NCBI RefSeq assembly: GCF_003971065.1
Contig: NZ_RYDV01000003.1
Location: 248,001 to 312,000 of the forward strand
Direction of reading: 5' to 3'
Origin: Candidimonas sp. SYP-B2681
GTDB taxonomy: Bacteria > Pseudomonadota > Gammaproteobacteria > Burkholderiales > Burkholderiaceae_B
Length of the DNA stretch: 64,000 nt
The notes below the pieces were generated by a model that saw nothing but the letters and a program-made list of their open reading frames with translations, was not told the DNA's origin and did no database searches. Within the stretch, counting starts at the first letter, position 1; each line of letters opens with the position of its first letter. Positions 39,437 through 47,604 of this stretch are shown here, piece by piece. A program made the position numbers and the translations under genes.

Positions 39437-40696
39437 TCAGGCGGGCCAAGTCATTTTGCAACCGGATTCCTCCACGGTTCCCGCCACGTCCTTGCCCTTG
39501 ACCACTTTGTCGACATGGAACAAGTCGTCGGGCTCGCTTCCTTTCGCCTGGGCGTGGCCGACATACAGCGACCCTATCAACTGATTCTGGTTGGCACGGT
39601 AGAACGGCACATCGGGCATAAGCCCCACTTCGGGAGGCAGCTCCAATCCCTGCAAGGCCTTCGCCATCTTTACCGCTTCGAGGGATTGCGCCTTGTTCGC
39701 CGCAAGAGCGCAGGTCCAAGTGCCGACGAACCCAAACCAGGTGCGCGCAGTGGGCACGCGGCCCGTCTTCTTTTTGATTGCCGCGACGAACTCATCGACA
39801 TGGGGCACACCCGGTTGAATGTGGTACCACTCGGCGACCCAATCCCCGATGCGGGCCTCGGGCGGCAGGCCCTCCAGCACCTCCAGCTCGGTATTGGCCC
39901 CGGCCAAATGAATGCGCTTGTCCAAGCCAAATTGAACGGCTTGCTTGAGCGCATTGAGCAAGTCTTCGCCATTCATGAGAAAGACGATGACATCGGGGTT
40001 GGTGGCCTGCGCCTTGATCAGGTAAGAAGAAAAATCGGTTGTGCCAAGGGGGGTCAAATCTTCCCCAAGTTTGGTCCCACCGAATTGCTTCAGGTTGGCG
40101 TCGTACCCCTCCTGTAGCGTATGGCCGAAGGCATAATCGGAGGTGATGAAATACATCTTCTTGCCATAGCTGTCCATCAACGTCTTGGCGATGGCATTGG
40201 TCAACATGCGAGTCGTGTTGCAGACACGGAATACGTTCCAGTGGCAGGTGGTTCCCGTCACTGCATCGGTATGGCCGCCCGGAACCACGTGCAGCACGCC
40301 CTTCTCGTTGCTGACCTGGGCCATGGCCAGGGAGAGCCCCGAATTAACGTTGCCCAGCAGGAAATTGACTTTGTCACGATCAATAAGCTTGCGCGCTTTT
40401 TGCACCGCTGTGCCAGCATCGCCGCTCGTAGAGTCCTCGATAAGAAGCTCCGCCGGACGCCCCAGAATGCCGCCCTTGGCGTTTATTTGTTCGATCGCAA
40501 GTTGGCAGCCGGTAAGCTCGTTTTTTCCAGTGGCTGCGTAAGTGCCGGTCAGCGGATTGTCCAGCCCAAGCTTGACGGACTCTTCGCCCCGCGCTTTGAT
40601 GATGAAAGGTGGTGTTAGCTGTGCAAGGCCAGCAGCCGCCGCCAATTGAAGAACAGCACGGCGACTGACCGCGGCCGATTTAAATTGTGGCTCCAT
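39437..40696 (-). CDS. branched-chain amino acid-type ABC substrate-binding protein
   Basis: A 419-residue periplasmic receptor (Peripla_BP_6 type) with a Tat-like signal (S-R-R-A-V-L-Q-L-A-A-A-A-G-L-A near residues 12-26). The mature part starts V-K-L-G-L-D-N-P-L-T-G-T-Y-A-A-T-G-K-N-E and has the G-G-I-L-G-R-P-A-E-L segment. Relatives often bind amides, aromatic acids or amino acids. Since an acyl-CoA ligase remnant lies just upstream, an aromatic or fatty acid ligand is plausible but not shown. The start at 40696 follows AAGGAG. It is the first gene of the LIV operon; livH follows after 88 bases. Confidence 0.9.
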   Translation of the reverse strand: MEPQFKSAAVSRRAVLQLAAAAGLAQLTPPFIIKARGEESVKLGLDNPLTGTYAATGKNELTGCQLAIEQINAKGGILGRPAELLIEDSTSGDAGTAVQKARKLIDRDKVNFLLGNVNSGLSLAMAQVSNEKGVLHVVPGGHTDAVTGTTCHWNVFRVCNTTRMLTNAIAKTLMDSYGKKMYFITSDYAFGHTLQEGYDANLKQFGGTKLGEDLTPLGTTDFSSYLIKAQATNPDVIVFLMNGEDLLNALKQAVQFGLDKRIHLAGANTELEVLEGLPPEARIGDWVAEWYHIQPGVPHVDEFVAAIKKKTGRVPTARTWFGFVGTWTCALAANKAQSLEAVKMAKALQGLELPPEVGLMPDVPFYRANQNQLIGSLYVGHAQAKGSEPDDLFHVDKVVKGKDVAGTVEESGCKMTWPA

Positions 40697-40857
40697 GGGG
40701 ACTCCTTGTACAGGCCCATGCAACACCGCATTCACAAGCTTTCCTGTTTGGAAAGCATGCACATCCGGGCGCATACCTGCGTCACGATTCGATCCCCTCG
40801 CTTTCTTTTAATTTGCTCCTGATTGCAAGCCTTGTCAACCCGCCAATTACGCTACGT

Positions 40858-41060
40858 CAGAATGCTGTCTTCGATTTGCCCGGGGCCGACGGCGCCCGCC
40901 CGCGTCGGCACAATATCGGCGCATGATGCGACGGTCATATTGCATTCCGTCTGGCCATAGAACTCGTTGATGGTCAGCCCAAAGGTCTTGCACCCTCAAT
41001 CCAGAAGCTCCGCTCCCAGCGAATGGCCACCGCTCGCCATCGAGCGCAGGCGAAAACTCC
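40858..41060 (-). pseudogene. acyl-CoA synthetase (AMP-binding) remnant
   Basis: Read on the minus strand from about 41060, one frame gives L-R-S-M-A-S-G-G-H-S-L-G-A-E-L-L-D, then a TGA where relatives have Trp, then T-F-G-L-T-I-N-E-F-Y-G-Q-T-E-C-N. This is the adenylate-forming core motif of acetyl-/acyl-CoA synthetases, followed by V-A-S-C-A-D-I-V-P-T-R-A-G-A-V-G. Both the N-terminal ATP-binding part and the C-terminal domain are missing. It lies upstream of and in the same direction as the LIV operon, so an acyl-CoA ligase/transporter pair probably existed here once. Confidence 0.75.
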
Positions 41061-41127
41061 AACCACCTTTCCTGCGAAACCTTTGTATTGTCCCCCGATG
41101 ATATCGGGCAAGTACCTGCGGACGATG

Positions 41128-41273
41128 GTTCTGGTATGCCGTGAAGCCGTTGCCGGAATCGGGGGCGGCGTGTGACGCGCGCCCTCGCGAGCCCAGGCAT
41201 TTTACTTCCAAGGCCGACCCAACCCGCAATGGTTTGCCAGCCTCCAAGAACGAGCCGATACGACAACAGCATA
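41128..41273 (+). pseudogene. decayed copy of the small Trp-rich gene
   Basis: Matches the intact gene at 22626-22868 from its D-G-R-W-F-W-Y region onward. R-W-F-W-Y-A-V-K-P is followed by a one-base frameshift near 41155, then I-G-G-G-V, a TGA at the position of the intact copy's Trp codon, and R-A-P-S-R-A-Q through N-P-Q-W-F-A-S-L-Q-E-R to a natural TAA. The 5' third has no counterpart. It lies directly before the intact cls, just as the good copy lies before the cls stub. Confidence 0.8.
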
Positions 41274-41325
41274 AAACGTTCTATATACTTGGCGACTGGT
41301 GCGCTGCGTTCTATAGCGCACCATC

Positions 41326-41348
41326 CAGGCGTTCCCAACACGCCTGGA
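41326..41348 (+). other. hairpin in the cls leader
   Basis: TCCAGGCGT (41326-41334) pairs with ACGCCTGGA (41340-41348) across a 5-base loop. There is no T-run after it. It may shape or stabilise the cls message leader, or be a relic of a terminator. Confidence 0.45.
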
Positions 41349-41383
41349 CGCTTACAAGAACGACTCTGTTATGGCGTTTTAAT

Positions 41384-42841
41384 ATGACTTCACTACACTA
41401 TCTGTTTCAGGAGTATTGGCCGCACCTCGCATTCTTGTTAAGCCTTACCGTAGGCGGAACAGCCGCAGTACATGCAGCCATGACCAAAAATGACGTCAGG
41501 GCAGCCATCGGATGGGTAGGCGTCATTCTCATGTCGCCCCTGCTGGGGCCGTTTGTTTACCTGGTGGCGGGCATTAATCGCATACGCCACGACCATATTT
41601 CCGAGCAGCGCAACAAGTACATCAAAGATTTCTCGGGAAATCCAAGCCCGCCAGTGGTCGACGTAAGTCACATTAGCGCAGCGCAATTCCGTTCTCTACG
41701 GGTGCTGGGCGACCGCATAAGCCGCTTTCCGTTGCGCGATGGCAACCACATAAAAATGCTGGAAGGCGGCGATCAAACTTACCCGGCCATGATAGCTGCC
41801 ATCAATGGCGCTCAAAAATCCATCGCGCTTCAAACCTATATTTTTGACAACGATAGCGAGGGGCGGAAAATTGTCGACGCCCTGGTCCGGGCACAAGAGC
41901 GCGGTGTCGAAATACGCGTACTGGTCGACGCCATAGGCTCCAAGTACTCGCGCCCTCCCATTATTCGGCTGCTGCGAAGCAAAAAAATTCCTAGCGCTTT
42001 GTTCATGACAAATCCGTTGGGTTTCTTGCGTATGCCCTACGCAAACCTGCGCAGCCACCGCAAGATTCTGGTCGTCGACGGGCGCATTGGCTTTACCGGT
42101 GGCATGAATATACGCGCCGGCTTCGTGACTGCGATTTCCGGCACCGCTACCGCGAGTGACACTCACTTTGTTGTGGAAGGTCCGGTGGTGCTGCAATTAG
42201 TGTCTGTGTTCGCACACGACTGGCAGTTCACCACCAAAGAGGAGCTGCCCTACGAGACCTGGTGCGGTGATACGTGGCAAGCCGCCGAACCGCAGGCGCC
42301 TGCCCGCTGCATTCGATCCGGACCGGATCGCTACATGGTGGGAACGCATAATATGCTACTGGGAGCCTTTGCTGTCGCGCAAACCCACATACGCATCCAG
42401 TCGCCCTACTTTCTGCCAGATCAAATTTTGCTCGGGGCAATCAACACGGCCGCACGCCGCGGCATCGTGGTTGATATCGTGATCCCGGGTCGAAATAACT
42501 TGCGGCTCGTCAACTACGCCATGACCGCCCAGCTCGACCAGGTAATACGCAATGGTTGCCGAGTATGGCGCGCTAGCGGAAATTTCAATCATTCCAAATT
42601 GATTACCATCGATGGGGCCTGGTCTTACGTTGGATCGTCGAATTTGGATCCGCGCAGCCTGCGACTGAATTTTGAACTCGATATGGAAATCTACAGCCGA
42701 GACACTGCCCTCGAAATAGAGCGCCTGATCGATCGCGAAATCGAGCAGGCGGACCTGGTGACGCTGGAAACTCTGGCCGCTATTCCTTTTGGAAAACGTT
42801 TACGCAACCGCGTTATTTGGCTAGCCAGCCCGTACCTGTAG
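41384..42841 (+). CDS. cls: cardiolipin synthase
   Basis: A 485-residue phospholipase-D superfamily enzyme joining two phosphatidylglycerols into cardiolipin at the inner membrane. Two N-terminal membrane segments span about 12-33 and 40-60. Two HKD motifs are present: H225-x-K227-x4-D232 in H-R-K-I-L-V-V-D and H403-x-K405-x4-D410 in H-S-K-L-I-T-I-D, each with the following G-G-M-N or G-S-S-N. The frame is open upstream to 41141, but that is the dead small gene; ATG 41384 opens the conserved N-terminus also seen in the stub at 22965. It is the functional one of two cls loci. Confidence 0.93.
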   Translation: MTSLHYLFQEYWPHLAFLLSLTVGGTAAVHAAMTKNDVRAAIGWVGVILMSPLLGPFVYLVAGINRIRHDHISEQRNKYIKDFSGNPSPPVVDVSHISAAQFRSLRVLGDRISRFPLRDGNHIKMLEGGDQTYPAMIAAINGAQKSIALQTYIFDNDSEGRKIVDALVRAQERGVEIRVLVDAIGSKYSRPPIIRLLRSKKIPSALFMTNPLGFLRMPYANLRSHRKILVVDGRIGFTGGMNIRAGFVTAISGTATASDTHFVVEGPVVLQLVSVFAHDWQFTTKEELPYETWCGDTWQAAEPQAPARCIRSGPDRYMVGTHNMLLGAFAVAQTHIRIQSPYFLPDQILLGAINTAARRGIVVDIVIPGRNNLRLVNYAMTAQLDQVIRNGCRVWRASGNFNHSKLITIDGAWSYVGSSNLDPRSLRLNFELDMEIYSRDTALEIERLIDREIEQADLVTLETLAAIPFGKRLRNRVIWLASPYL

Positions 42842-42895
42842 CATTCGAGTGCAGATTCCACGAGCCAAACCGGCGGTAGAATCCGCTGCAAGTAG

Positions 42896-43867
42896 TTACT
42901 GAGGTTCAACACCCGATTCTTTCGCGACTCCGGCCCAGCGAGTTATTTCACTGTCAACGAATTTTCCGAAGTCGGCGCCTGTCAGATTCGGCGTTGCACT
43001 GCCGTTACTGTTCCAAAGTTCTTTTAGCTTTTGAGTGTTCAAGGCCTTTGTCACTTCGGCAGCCATTTTCGTGACAACGTCAGCGTGCACACCGGCAGGC
43101 GCCCACATGGCATACCAGGTCGACACTTCATAACCAGGCACTCCCGCTTCAGCAGTCGTTGGCACATCAGGGAGCGACGGTGAGCGCTTGGCCGCTGCCA
43201 CAGCCAAGGGCAGGATAGTCCCAGCGCGAATATGCGAGGAAGATGACCCCAGACCGTCGAAAGCCATGTCTACCTGGCCCGTGATCAAACCGGTAAGCAT
43301 GGGGCCCGCGCCCTGATATGGAACATGGGTAAGTTCAACCCCGCTCTTCAAGGCAAAGAGCTCGCCAGCCAGGTGGTGGGTGCTGCCGACACCGGCTGAA
43401 CCGTAATTGATCTGTCCAGGATTGGCTTTCGCCCGCTCTATTAATTCCTTGACCGATTTAACAGGCAGCTTCTTCGGATTAACGACAATCACCTGAGGTG
43501 GCTGCGCCAGCATGGCTACCGGCGTAAAGTCTTTCTGAATATCGTAGCTAAGCTTTTTATAGATGGCCGGTGCGACAGCGTGATGCGCTCCGCCCATGAA
43601 AAAAGTATAGCCATCGTTTGGCGCACGCGCGGCAATCCCTGCCCCGAGCGTACCGCCCGCCCCGCCCTTGTTATCGATGACGACGCTCTTGCCGAGTTGC
43701 TCGGCCAATTGCTGGGCGAGCGGCCGTGCAAAGGTGTCAGTACCGCCGCCTGCAGGGAACGGAACGACGATAGTGATAGGCCGTTCCGGCCACGCAGCTT
43801 GTGCAACACCGCTGAATACCAGCGCTGATAGCGCCAGCGCGACGGAATGCTTGATACGATTCTTCAT
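42896..43867 (-). CDS. Bug family solute receptor of the malonate operon
   Basis: A 323-residue periplasmic receptor of the Bug/TctC family. A signal peptide ends at V-A-Q-A-A-W-P, followed by W-P-E-R-P-I-T-I-V-V-P-F-P-A-G-G-G-T-D and N-K-G-G-A-G-G-T-L-G. The start at 43867 (M-K-N-R-I-K-H) follows A-G-G-A-G; a GTG far upstream is less likely. It lies downstream of matB on the same strand, so malonate or a related dicarboxylate is the probable ligand. No TctA/TctB genes are adjacent. A terminator-like hairpin separates it from matB. Confidence 0.9.
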   Translation of the reverse strand: MKNRIKHSVALALSALVFSGVAQAAWPERPITIVVPFPAGGGTDTFARPLAQQLAEQLGKSVVIDNKGGAGGTLGAGIAARAPNDGYTFFMGGAHHAVAPAIYKKLSYDIQKDFTPVAMLAQPPQVIVVNPKKLPVKSVKELIERAKANPGQINYGSAGVGSTHHLAGELFALKSGVELTHVPYQGAGPMLTGLITGQVDMAFDGLGSSSSHIRAGTILPLAVAAAKRSPSLPDVPTTAEAGVPGYEVSTWYAMWAPAGVHADVVTKMAAEVTKALNTQKLKELWNSNGSATPNLTGADFGKFVDSEITRWAGVAKESGVEPQ

Positions 43868-43910
43868 GAGGTCTCCTCTCTGGATTTTTATATAAGTGTG
43901 TAGATTTTTT

Positions 43911-43940
43911 GTTAAAAGCGCCCGTGTCCGATGCACGGGC
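43911..43940 (-). terminator. terminator/attenuator hairpin between matB and the Bug gene
   Basis: GCCCGTG (43920-43926) pairs with CACGGGC (43934-43940) over a 7-base loop. Read on the minus strand, the stem is followed by GCTTTT. It may end part of the malonate transcript and let the receptor be expressed at a different level. Confidence 0.55.
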
Positions 43941-43980
43941 TTTAATACTAACTGCCTACTTCACGGGGCAAGCCCCGAAT

Positions 43981-45507
43981 TCATGAATATTGCGTGCGAA
44001 GGATGTTTTTCTGAACCTTACCCATCGTATTTCTAGGCAATTGATCCACAATATAGATTCGTTTGGGCACCTTGAAATTGGCCAGCCGCGACTTCAGTTC
44101 AGCCATCATGGAGTCCGGATTCAACGACATGCCGGCCTTGGGCACCACCACGGCAACCACCGCTTCGCCAAAATCCGCATGGGCGACGCCTATAACGGCC
44201 GACTCATCGACGCCCGGCATATCGTCGATGACCAATTCAATTTCTTTAGGATAGACGTTGAAGCCGCCTGAAATAATCAAATCTTTGCTGCGTCCGACAA
44301 TCGATAAGTAGTTAGCGGGCACATTATCGCCACCCCATCGACCCACGTCGCCCGTGCGAAACCAACCGTCTGCGGTAAATTCTTCCCGGGTCTTTTCGGG
44401 CATGCGCCAATATCCGGAGAAAACATTCGGACCTCGCACTTGCACGTTTCCAATCTCGCCCGGCGCTAATTCGGTACCTGCATCATCGACCACCCTGACC
44501 ATCACGCCCGGCAAGGGCTGGCCGACCGTACCGCCGATACGCTCTCCCAACGCGGGATCATAAGGGTTGGAAGTCAGCATAATGGTTTCACTCATCCCAT
44601 AGCGCTCAAGGATAGGTTGGCCGATACGCGCCTTGAATTCTTCGAACGTTTCGGTCAACAGAGGCGCCGAGCCGGAAATGAACAAGCGCATAGTACGGCA
44701 GAGCTCACGCGTGAACCTTGGATCGTTAAGCAAGCGCACGTAATAAGTGGGCACACCCATCAAAACGGTACTTTGCGGCAAATAATGCAAAGCCTGTTCG
44801 ATATCTAGCCTGGGCAGCCAGATCATGCGGGCGCCCGCCAGCAAAGCACCATGCGACGCCACGAACAGACCGTGCACGTGAAAAATCGGCAGCATATGCA
44901 ACAGCACGTCATCAGCGCGCCAGCCCCAGTACTCGTTCAGGACCTGCGCATTCGACGATAGGTTCCGATGTGAAAGCATCGCTCCCTTGCTGCGGCCCGT
45001 TGTGCCAGACGTGTATAGAATCGCAGCGAGATCGTCGGGCAGGCTCTGTACGGTCTGGAAGTCGGGAGACTGGCTGGCAGCGGCCACCGCCAGGCTGCCG
45101 CTGCCGTCTTCGTCGAGCGTATAGACATCAACTGCCCCTGTCTTTTCCGCAAGGCGACTGACCCATTCCTGGTTTTTACTGTCGCACACCACCACGGCAG
45201 GTTCCGCATCAGTCAGAAAGTATTCGATCTCCGATTCGCGATAGGCAGTATTCAGCGGCAGGTACACTAACCCTGCCCGAACACTGGCCAGGTATAGCAT
45301 CAATGCCTCGGGGGATTTTTCAACTTGAACCGCAATGCGAGAGCCCTGGGGAAGACTAAGCGCATGCAATAGATTGGCATAGCGGCCGCTTATTTGTTCT
45401 ATATCGTTCCAGCTATACGAACGCGTTGGCGTTTCGATGGCCACCGTTCCATGATCGGCCGGGAAACCCGTTGCAAGTAATGCATATAAATTGGCGTTGC
45501 CTTCCAA
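43981..45507 (-). CDS. matB: malonyl-CoA synthase (MatB-like acyl-CoA ligase)
   Basis: A 508-residue ANL-superfamily ligase activating malonate with ATP and CoA. Motifs in order: the L-Y-T-S-G-T-T-G-R-S-K-G-A P-loop, M-L-P-I-F-H-V-H-G-L, E-R-Y-G-M-S-E-T, G-W-F-R-T-G-D, G-R-S-K-D-L-I-I-S-G-G-F-N-V-Y-P-K-E-I-E, and the C-terminal lysine in R-N-T-M-G-K-V-Q-K. The start is most likely a TTG at 45507: it lies one base past the ech stop with AGGAG 6 bases before it and gives L-E-G-N-A-N-L-Y. The frame reaching to 45585 would run deep into ech. With the decarboxylase it converts malonate to acetyl-CoA. Confidence 0.88.
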   Translation of the reverse strand: MEGNANLYALLATGFPADHGTVAIETPTRSYSWNDIEQISGRYANLLHALSLPQGSRIAVQVEKSPEALMLYLASVRAGLVYLPLNTAYRESEIEYFLTDAEPAVVVCDSKNQEWVSRLAEKTGAVDVYTLDEDGSGSLAVAAASQSPDFQTVQSLPDDLAAILYTSGTTGRSKGAMLSHRNLSSNAQVLNEYWGWRADDVLLHMLPIFHVHGLFVASHGALLAGARMIWLPRLDIEQALHYLPQSTVLMGVPTYYVRLLNDPRFTRELCRTMRLFISGSAPLLTETFEEFKARIGQPILERYGMSETIMLTSNPYDPALGERIGGTVGQPLPGVMVRVVDDAGTELAPGEIGNVQVRGPNVFSGYWRMPEKTREEFTADGWFRTGDVGRWGGDNVPANYLSIVGRSKDLIISGGFNVYPKEIELVIDDMPGVDESAVIGVAHADFGEAVVAVVVPKAGMSLNPDSMMAELKSRLANFKVPKRIYIVDQLPRNTMGKVQKNILRTQYS

Positions 45508-45508
45508 A

Positions 45509-46321
45509 TCACTCTCCTGAGAACACCGGCTCTTGGCCAGCCAGAAACGCCCTAACCCCTTCGCGGTGGTCACGACTTTCAGCATAGTTAAAAAACGCCC
45601 GAAGCTCTGAATCTGTCAGGGGCTCTGGGTTGGCGCATAAACGCGCCACTGTCTGCTTGTTGATGCGTGCGGCCAGTGGCGCTCCGCGCGCCAGTTTACG
45701 CGCCGAATGCATGACGTCAGCGACGACTTCGTTGTCGGGCACGACGCGAGTCAACAAGCCTTTGGCCATTGCCTCGCCCGCACCAAAAACCCGGCCTTCG
45801 AGCAGGATTTCCAGGGTCGTGGCCCTTCCCGCCAGGGCCAACAGGCCCTGCATCTCGGCAGGCGCCATCGGAAACCCTAAACGATTGATGGGGACGCCAA
45901 AGCGTGAAGTGCTCGCCGCAATACGCAAATCGCACTGACTGGCAATTTCGAGCCCACCGCCTACACATACGCCCTGTATCAGAGCAAGCACCGGATGCAC
46001 GCATGTGGCGATCGCTTTCAAAGCGGGAGCCAGTATTTCGGTGTGATAACGCATGACCCCCGCCAAGTCGGCACGCTCGCGCGGAAATTCGCGAATATCG
46101 GCCCCTGCGGCGAAGTTGCCGGCTTCGCCGCGCAGTACCACGCAGCGAAGACCTGCATTATTGGACAGCTCGATGAATACCCGGGCAAGCGCACGCCACA
46201 TCGAGATGCTGATCGCATTCAGGCGCCCCGGATGGCTTAGCGTAACCAGCGCTATAGGCCCTTCGTACTCGACAATCACGCTGCCGGATGCGGCACTGGA
46301 TTCGGGCGGCGCTATAGCCAT
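45509..46321 (-). CDS. enoyl-CoA hydratase/isomerase family protein
   Basis: A 270-residue crotonase-fold protein lodged between the malonyl-CoA decarboxylase and synthase genes. The CoA/oxyanion segments F-A-A-G-A-D-I-R-E-F and G-V-C-V-G-G-G-L-E-I-A-S-Q-C-D-L-R-I-A are present. The second acidic position is in P-M-A-P-A-E-M-Q-G. Its role in malonate use is not obvious; it may handle a side acyl-CoA such as one from a substituted malonate. It overlaps the decarboxylase by 10 bases. Confidence 0.85.
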   Translation of the reverse strand: MAIAPPESSAASGSVIVEYEGPIALVTLSHPGRLNAISISMWRALARVFIELSNNAGLRCVVLRGEAGNFAAGADIREFPRERADLAGVMRYHTEILAPALKAIATCVHPVLALIQGVCVGGGLEIASQCDLRIAASTSRFGVPINRLGFPMAPAEMQGLLALAGRATTLEILLEGRVFGAGEAMAKGLLTRVVPDNEVVADVMHSARKLARGAPLAARINKQTVARLCANPEPLTDSELRAFFNYAESRDHREGVRAFLAGQEPVFSGE

Positions 46322-47604
46322 CGTAGATTGAGTCCCATTTTCGGTTTGCCCGCTGCCAGCTGCGCGAGGTTGTCGTCGAGCTGGTCAAGATCATACAAGT
46401 AATTGACCATGATGCCGCAAGACTGTGCTAACCCTTTAGGCGAGCGGTCGGCCGCCCAGTTCAATCGTTCGATACGGGCACCGTTGCCCAGATGGAAGCG
46501 TGCAACCGGGTCGACAGGTTGTCCATTTTTCATCGTCCTAAGGTACATTGTCGCCAAACGCAAGCCGCTACGGCGAACCGATTCGTTCGCTTTGCCGTTT
46601 GCTGCCGTCTGCAGGCGCTCGACCCACTTCAGTCCTGCTGCGGTATCGCCCTGTGCTTGCTGCTTATCAATTTTTTCGTGCAGCAGTTCCTGCATGGACT
46701 TACCGTCTTGCTTGCTTAACCAATCAACGAATCCCGGGATTGGCGACAGCGTGGCAAACGACTTGAGCTTCGGAATTTCCTTCAACAGTTCGTCGACCAC
46801 TCGCTTAAGTAGAAAATTGCCAAAACTGATGCCTTTCAACCCAGGCTGGGTATTGGATATCGAATAAAAGATCGCCCATCGAGCCTTATTCAGATCGGCG
46901 TCGCGCAACTTGGGATCAAGCAACACCTGAACGTTGTCGGCCATTTGCGTTGCAAAAGCGACCTCGACAAAAATCAGTGGCACATCATTCATGCGTGGAT
47001 GAAAAAAGGCATAGCAACGCCGATGGTCTGCAACCCTATGGCGCAATTCTTCCCATGATTTGATCTCGTGCACAGCTTCGTACTGGATCAGTTTTTCGAG
47101 CAACGACGCGGGCGAATCCCAAGTGATAGGACGCAATTCCAGCATACCGACATCAAACCAGCTGGAAAGCAAACCTTCCAGTTCCCGCTCCAGCACTGTC
47201 AACCCCGCAACCTGGTTTCGCCAGCGCAGCATATCGGAGCGCAGTTCAACCAGTAAATGCAGGCTGTCCGCCTGAGCATACAAACGACGAAAGAGACGCA
47301 AGCCTTGCTCGCCGCGGGGTTCCAGCGCGGCACTTGCTTCGGCCAATGCGGCCAGCAAAGCGCGACGTTCGTTGCTGTCGCCCGCCAGATACCGGACGCT
47401 CCATTGCTTAGCGAGACGATTGGCGGCTACGTCGGTCATGCGCGCGGAAAACAGTGTTTGGGTTTCTGCAGGAACCGGCCAACGGTCTCGATCAAGCCAT
47501 TTTCCAAGGCGTGACATCAGGCCGCCCTGGGCTTCCTTATCTTTAGGCTCGCCAAGCGTGACCTCGGTGCCGGTGGGGCCCTGCTTTGTATCCGTAGCTG
47601 TCAT
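46312..47604 (-). CDS. matA: malonyl-CoA decarboxylase
   Basis: A 430-residue MCD-family enzyme turning malonyl-CoA into acetyl-CoA and CO2. It has the helical N-terminal domain and a GNAT-like catalytic domain with A-I-F-Y-S-I-S-N-T-Q-P-G-L-K-G-I-S-F-G-N-F-L-L-K, L-S-P-I-P-G-F-V-D-W-L and the C-terminal S-C-G-I-M-V-N-Y-L-Y-D-L. It follows the GntR regulator with a 4-base overlap, as in the rhizobial mat operon. Confidence 0.93.
   Translation of the reverse strand: MTATDTKQGPTGTEVTLGEPKDKEAQGGLMSRLGKWLDRDRWPVPAETQTLFSARMTDVAANRLAKQWSVRYLAGDSNERRALLAALAEASAALEPRGEQGLRLFRRLYAQADSLHLLVELRSDMLRWRNQVAGLTVLERELEGLLSSWFDVGMLELRPITWDSPASLLEKLIQYEAVHEIKSWEELRHRVADHRRCYAFFHPRMNDVPLIFVEVAFATQMADNVQVLLDPKLRDADLNKARWAIFYSISNTQPGLKGISFGNFLLKRVVDELLKEIPKLKSFATLSPIPGFVDWLSKQDGKSMQELLHEKIDKQQAQGDTAAGLKWVERLQTAANGKANESVRRSGLRLATMYLRTMKNGQPVDPVARFHLGNGARIERLNWAADRSPKGLAQSCGIMVNYLYDLDQLDDNLAQLAAGKPKMGLNLRWL

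Noticed and set aside
40847-41341. 164-residue minus-strand open frame as a real gene
   Set aside because: It is in the wrong frame relative to the acyl-CoA synthetase remnant and shows no family pattern.
41141-41383. 81-residue N-terminal extension of cardiolipin synthase
   Set aside because: The frame runs through the decayed small gene and leader; the stub at 22965 shows the true N-terminus.
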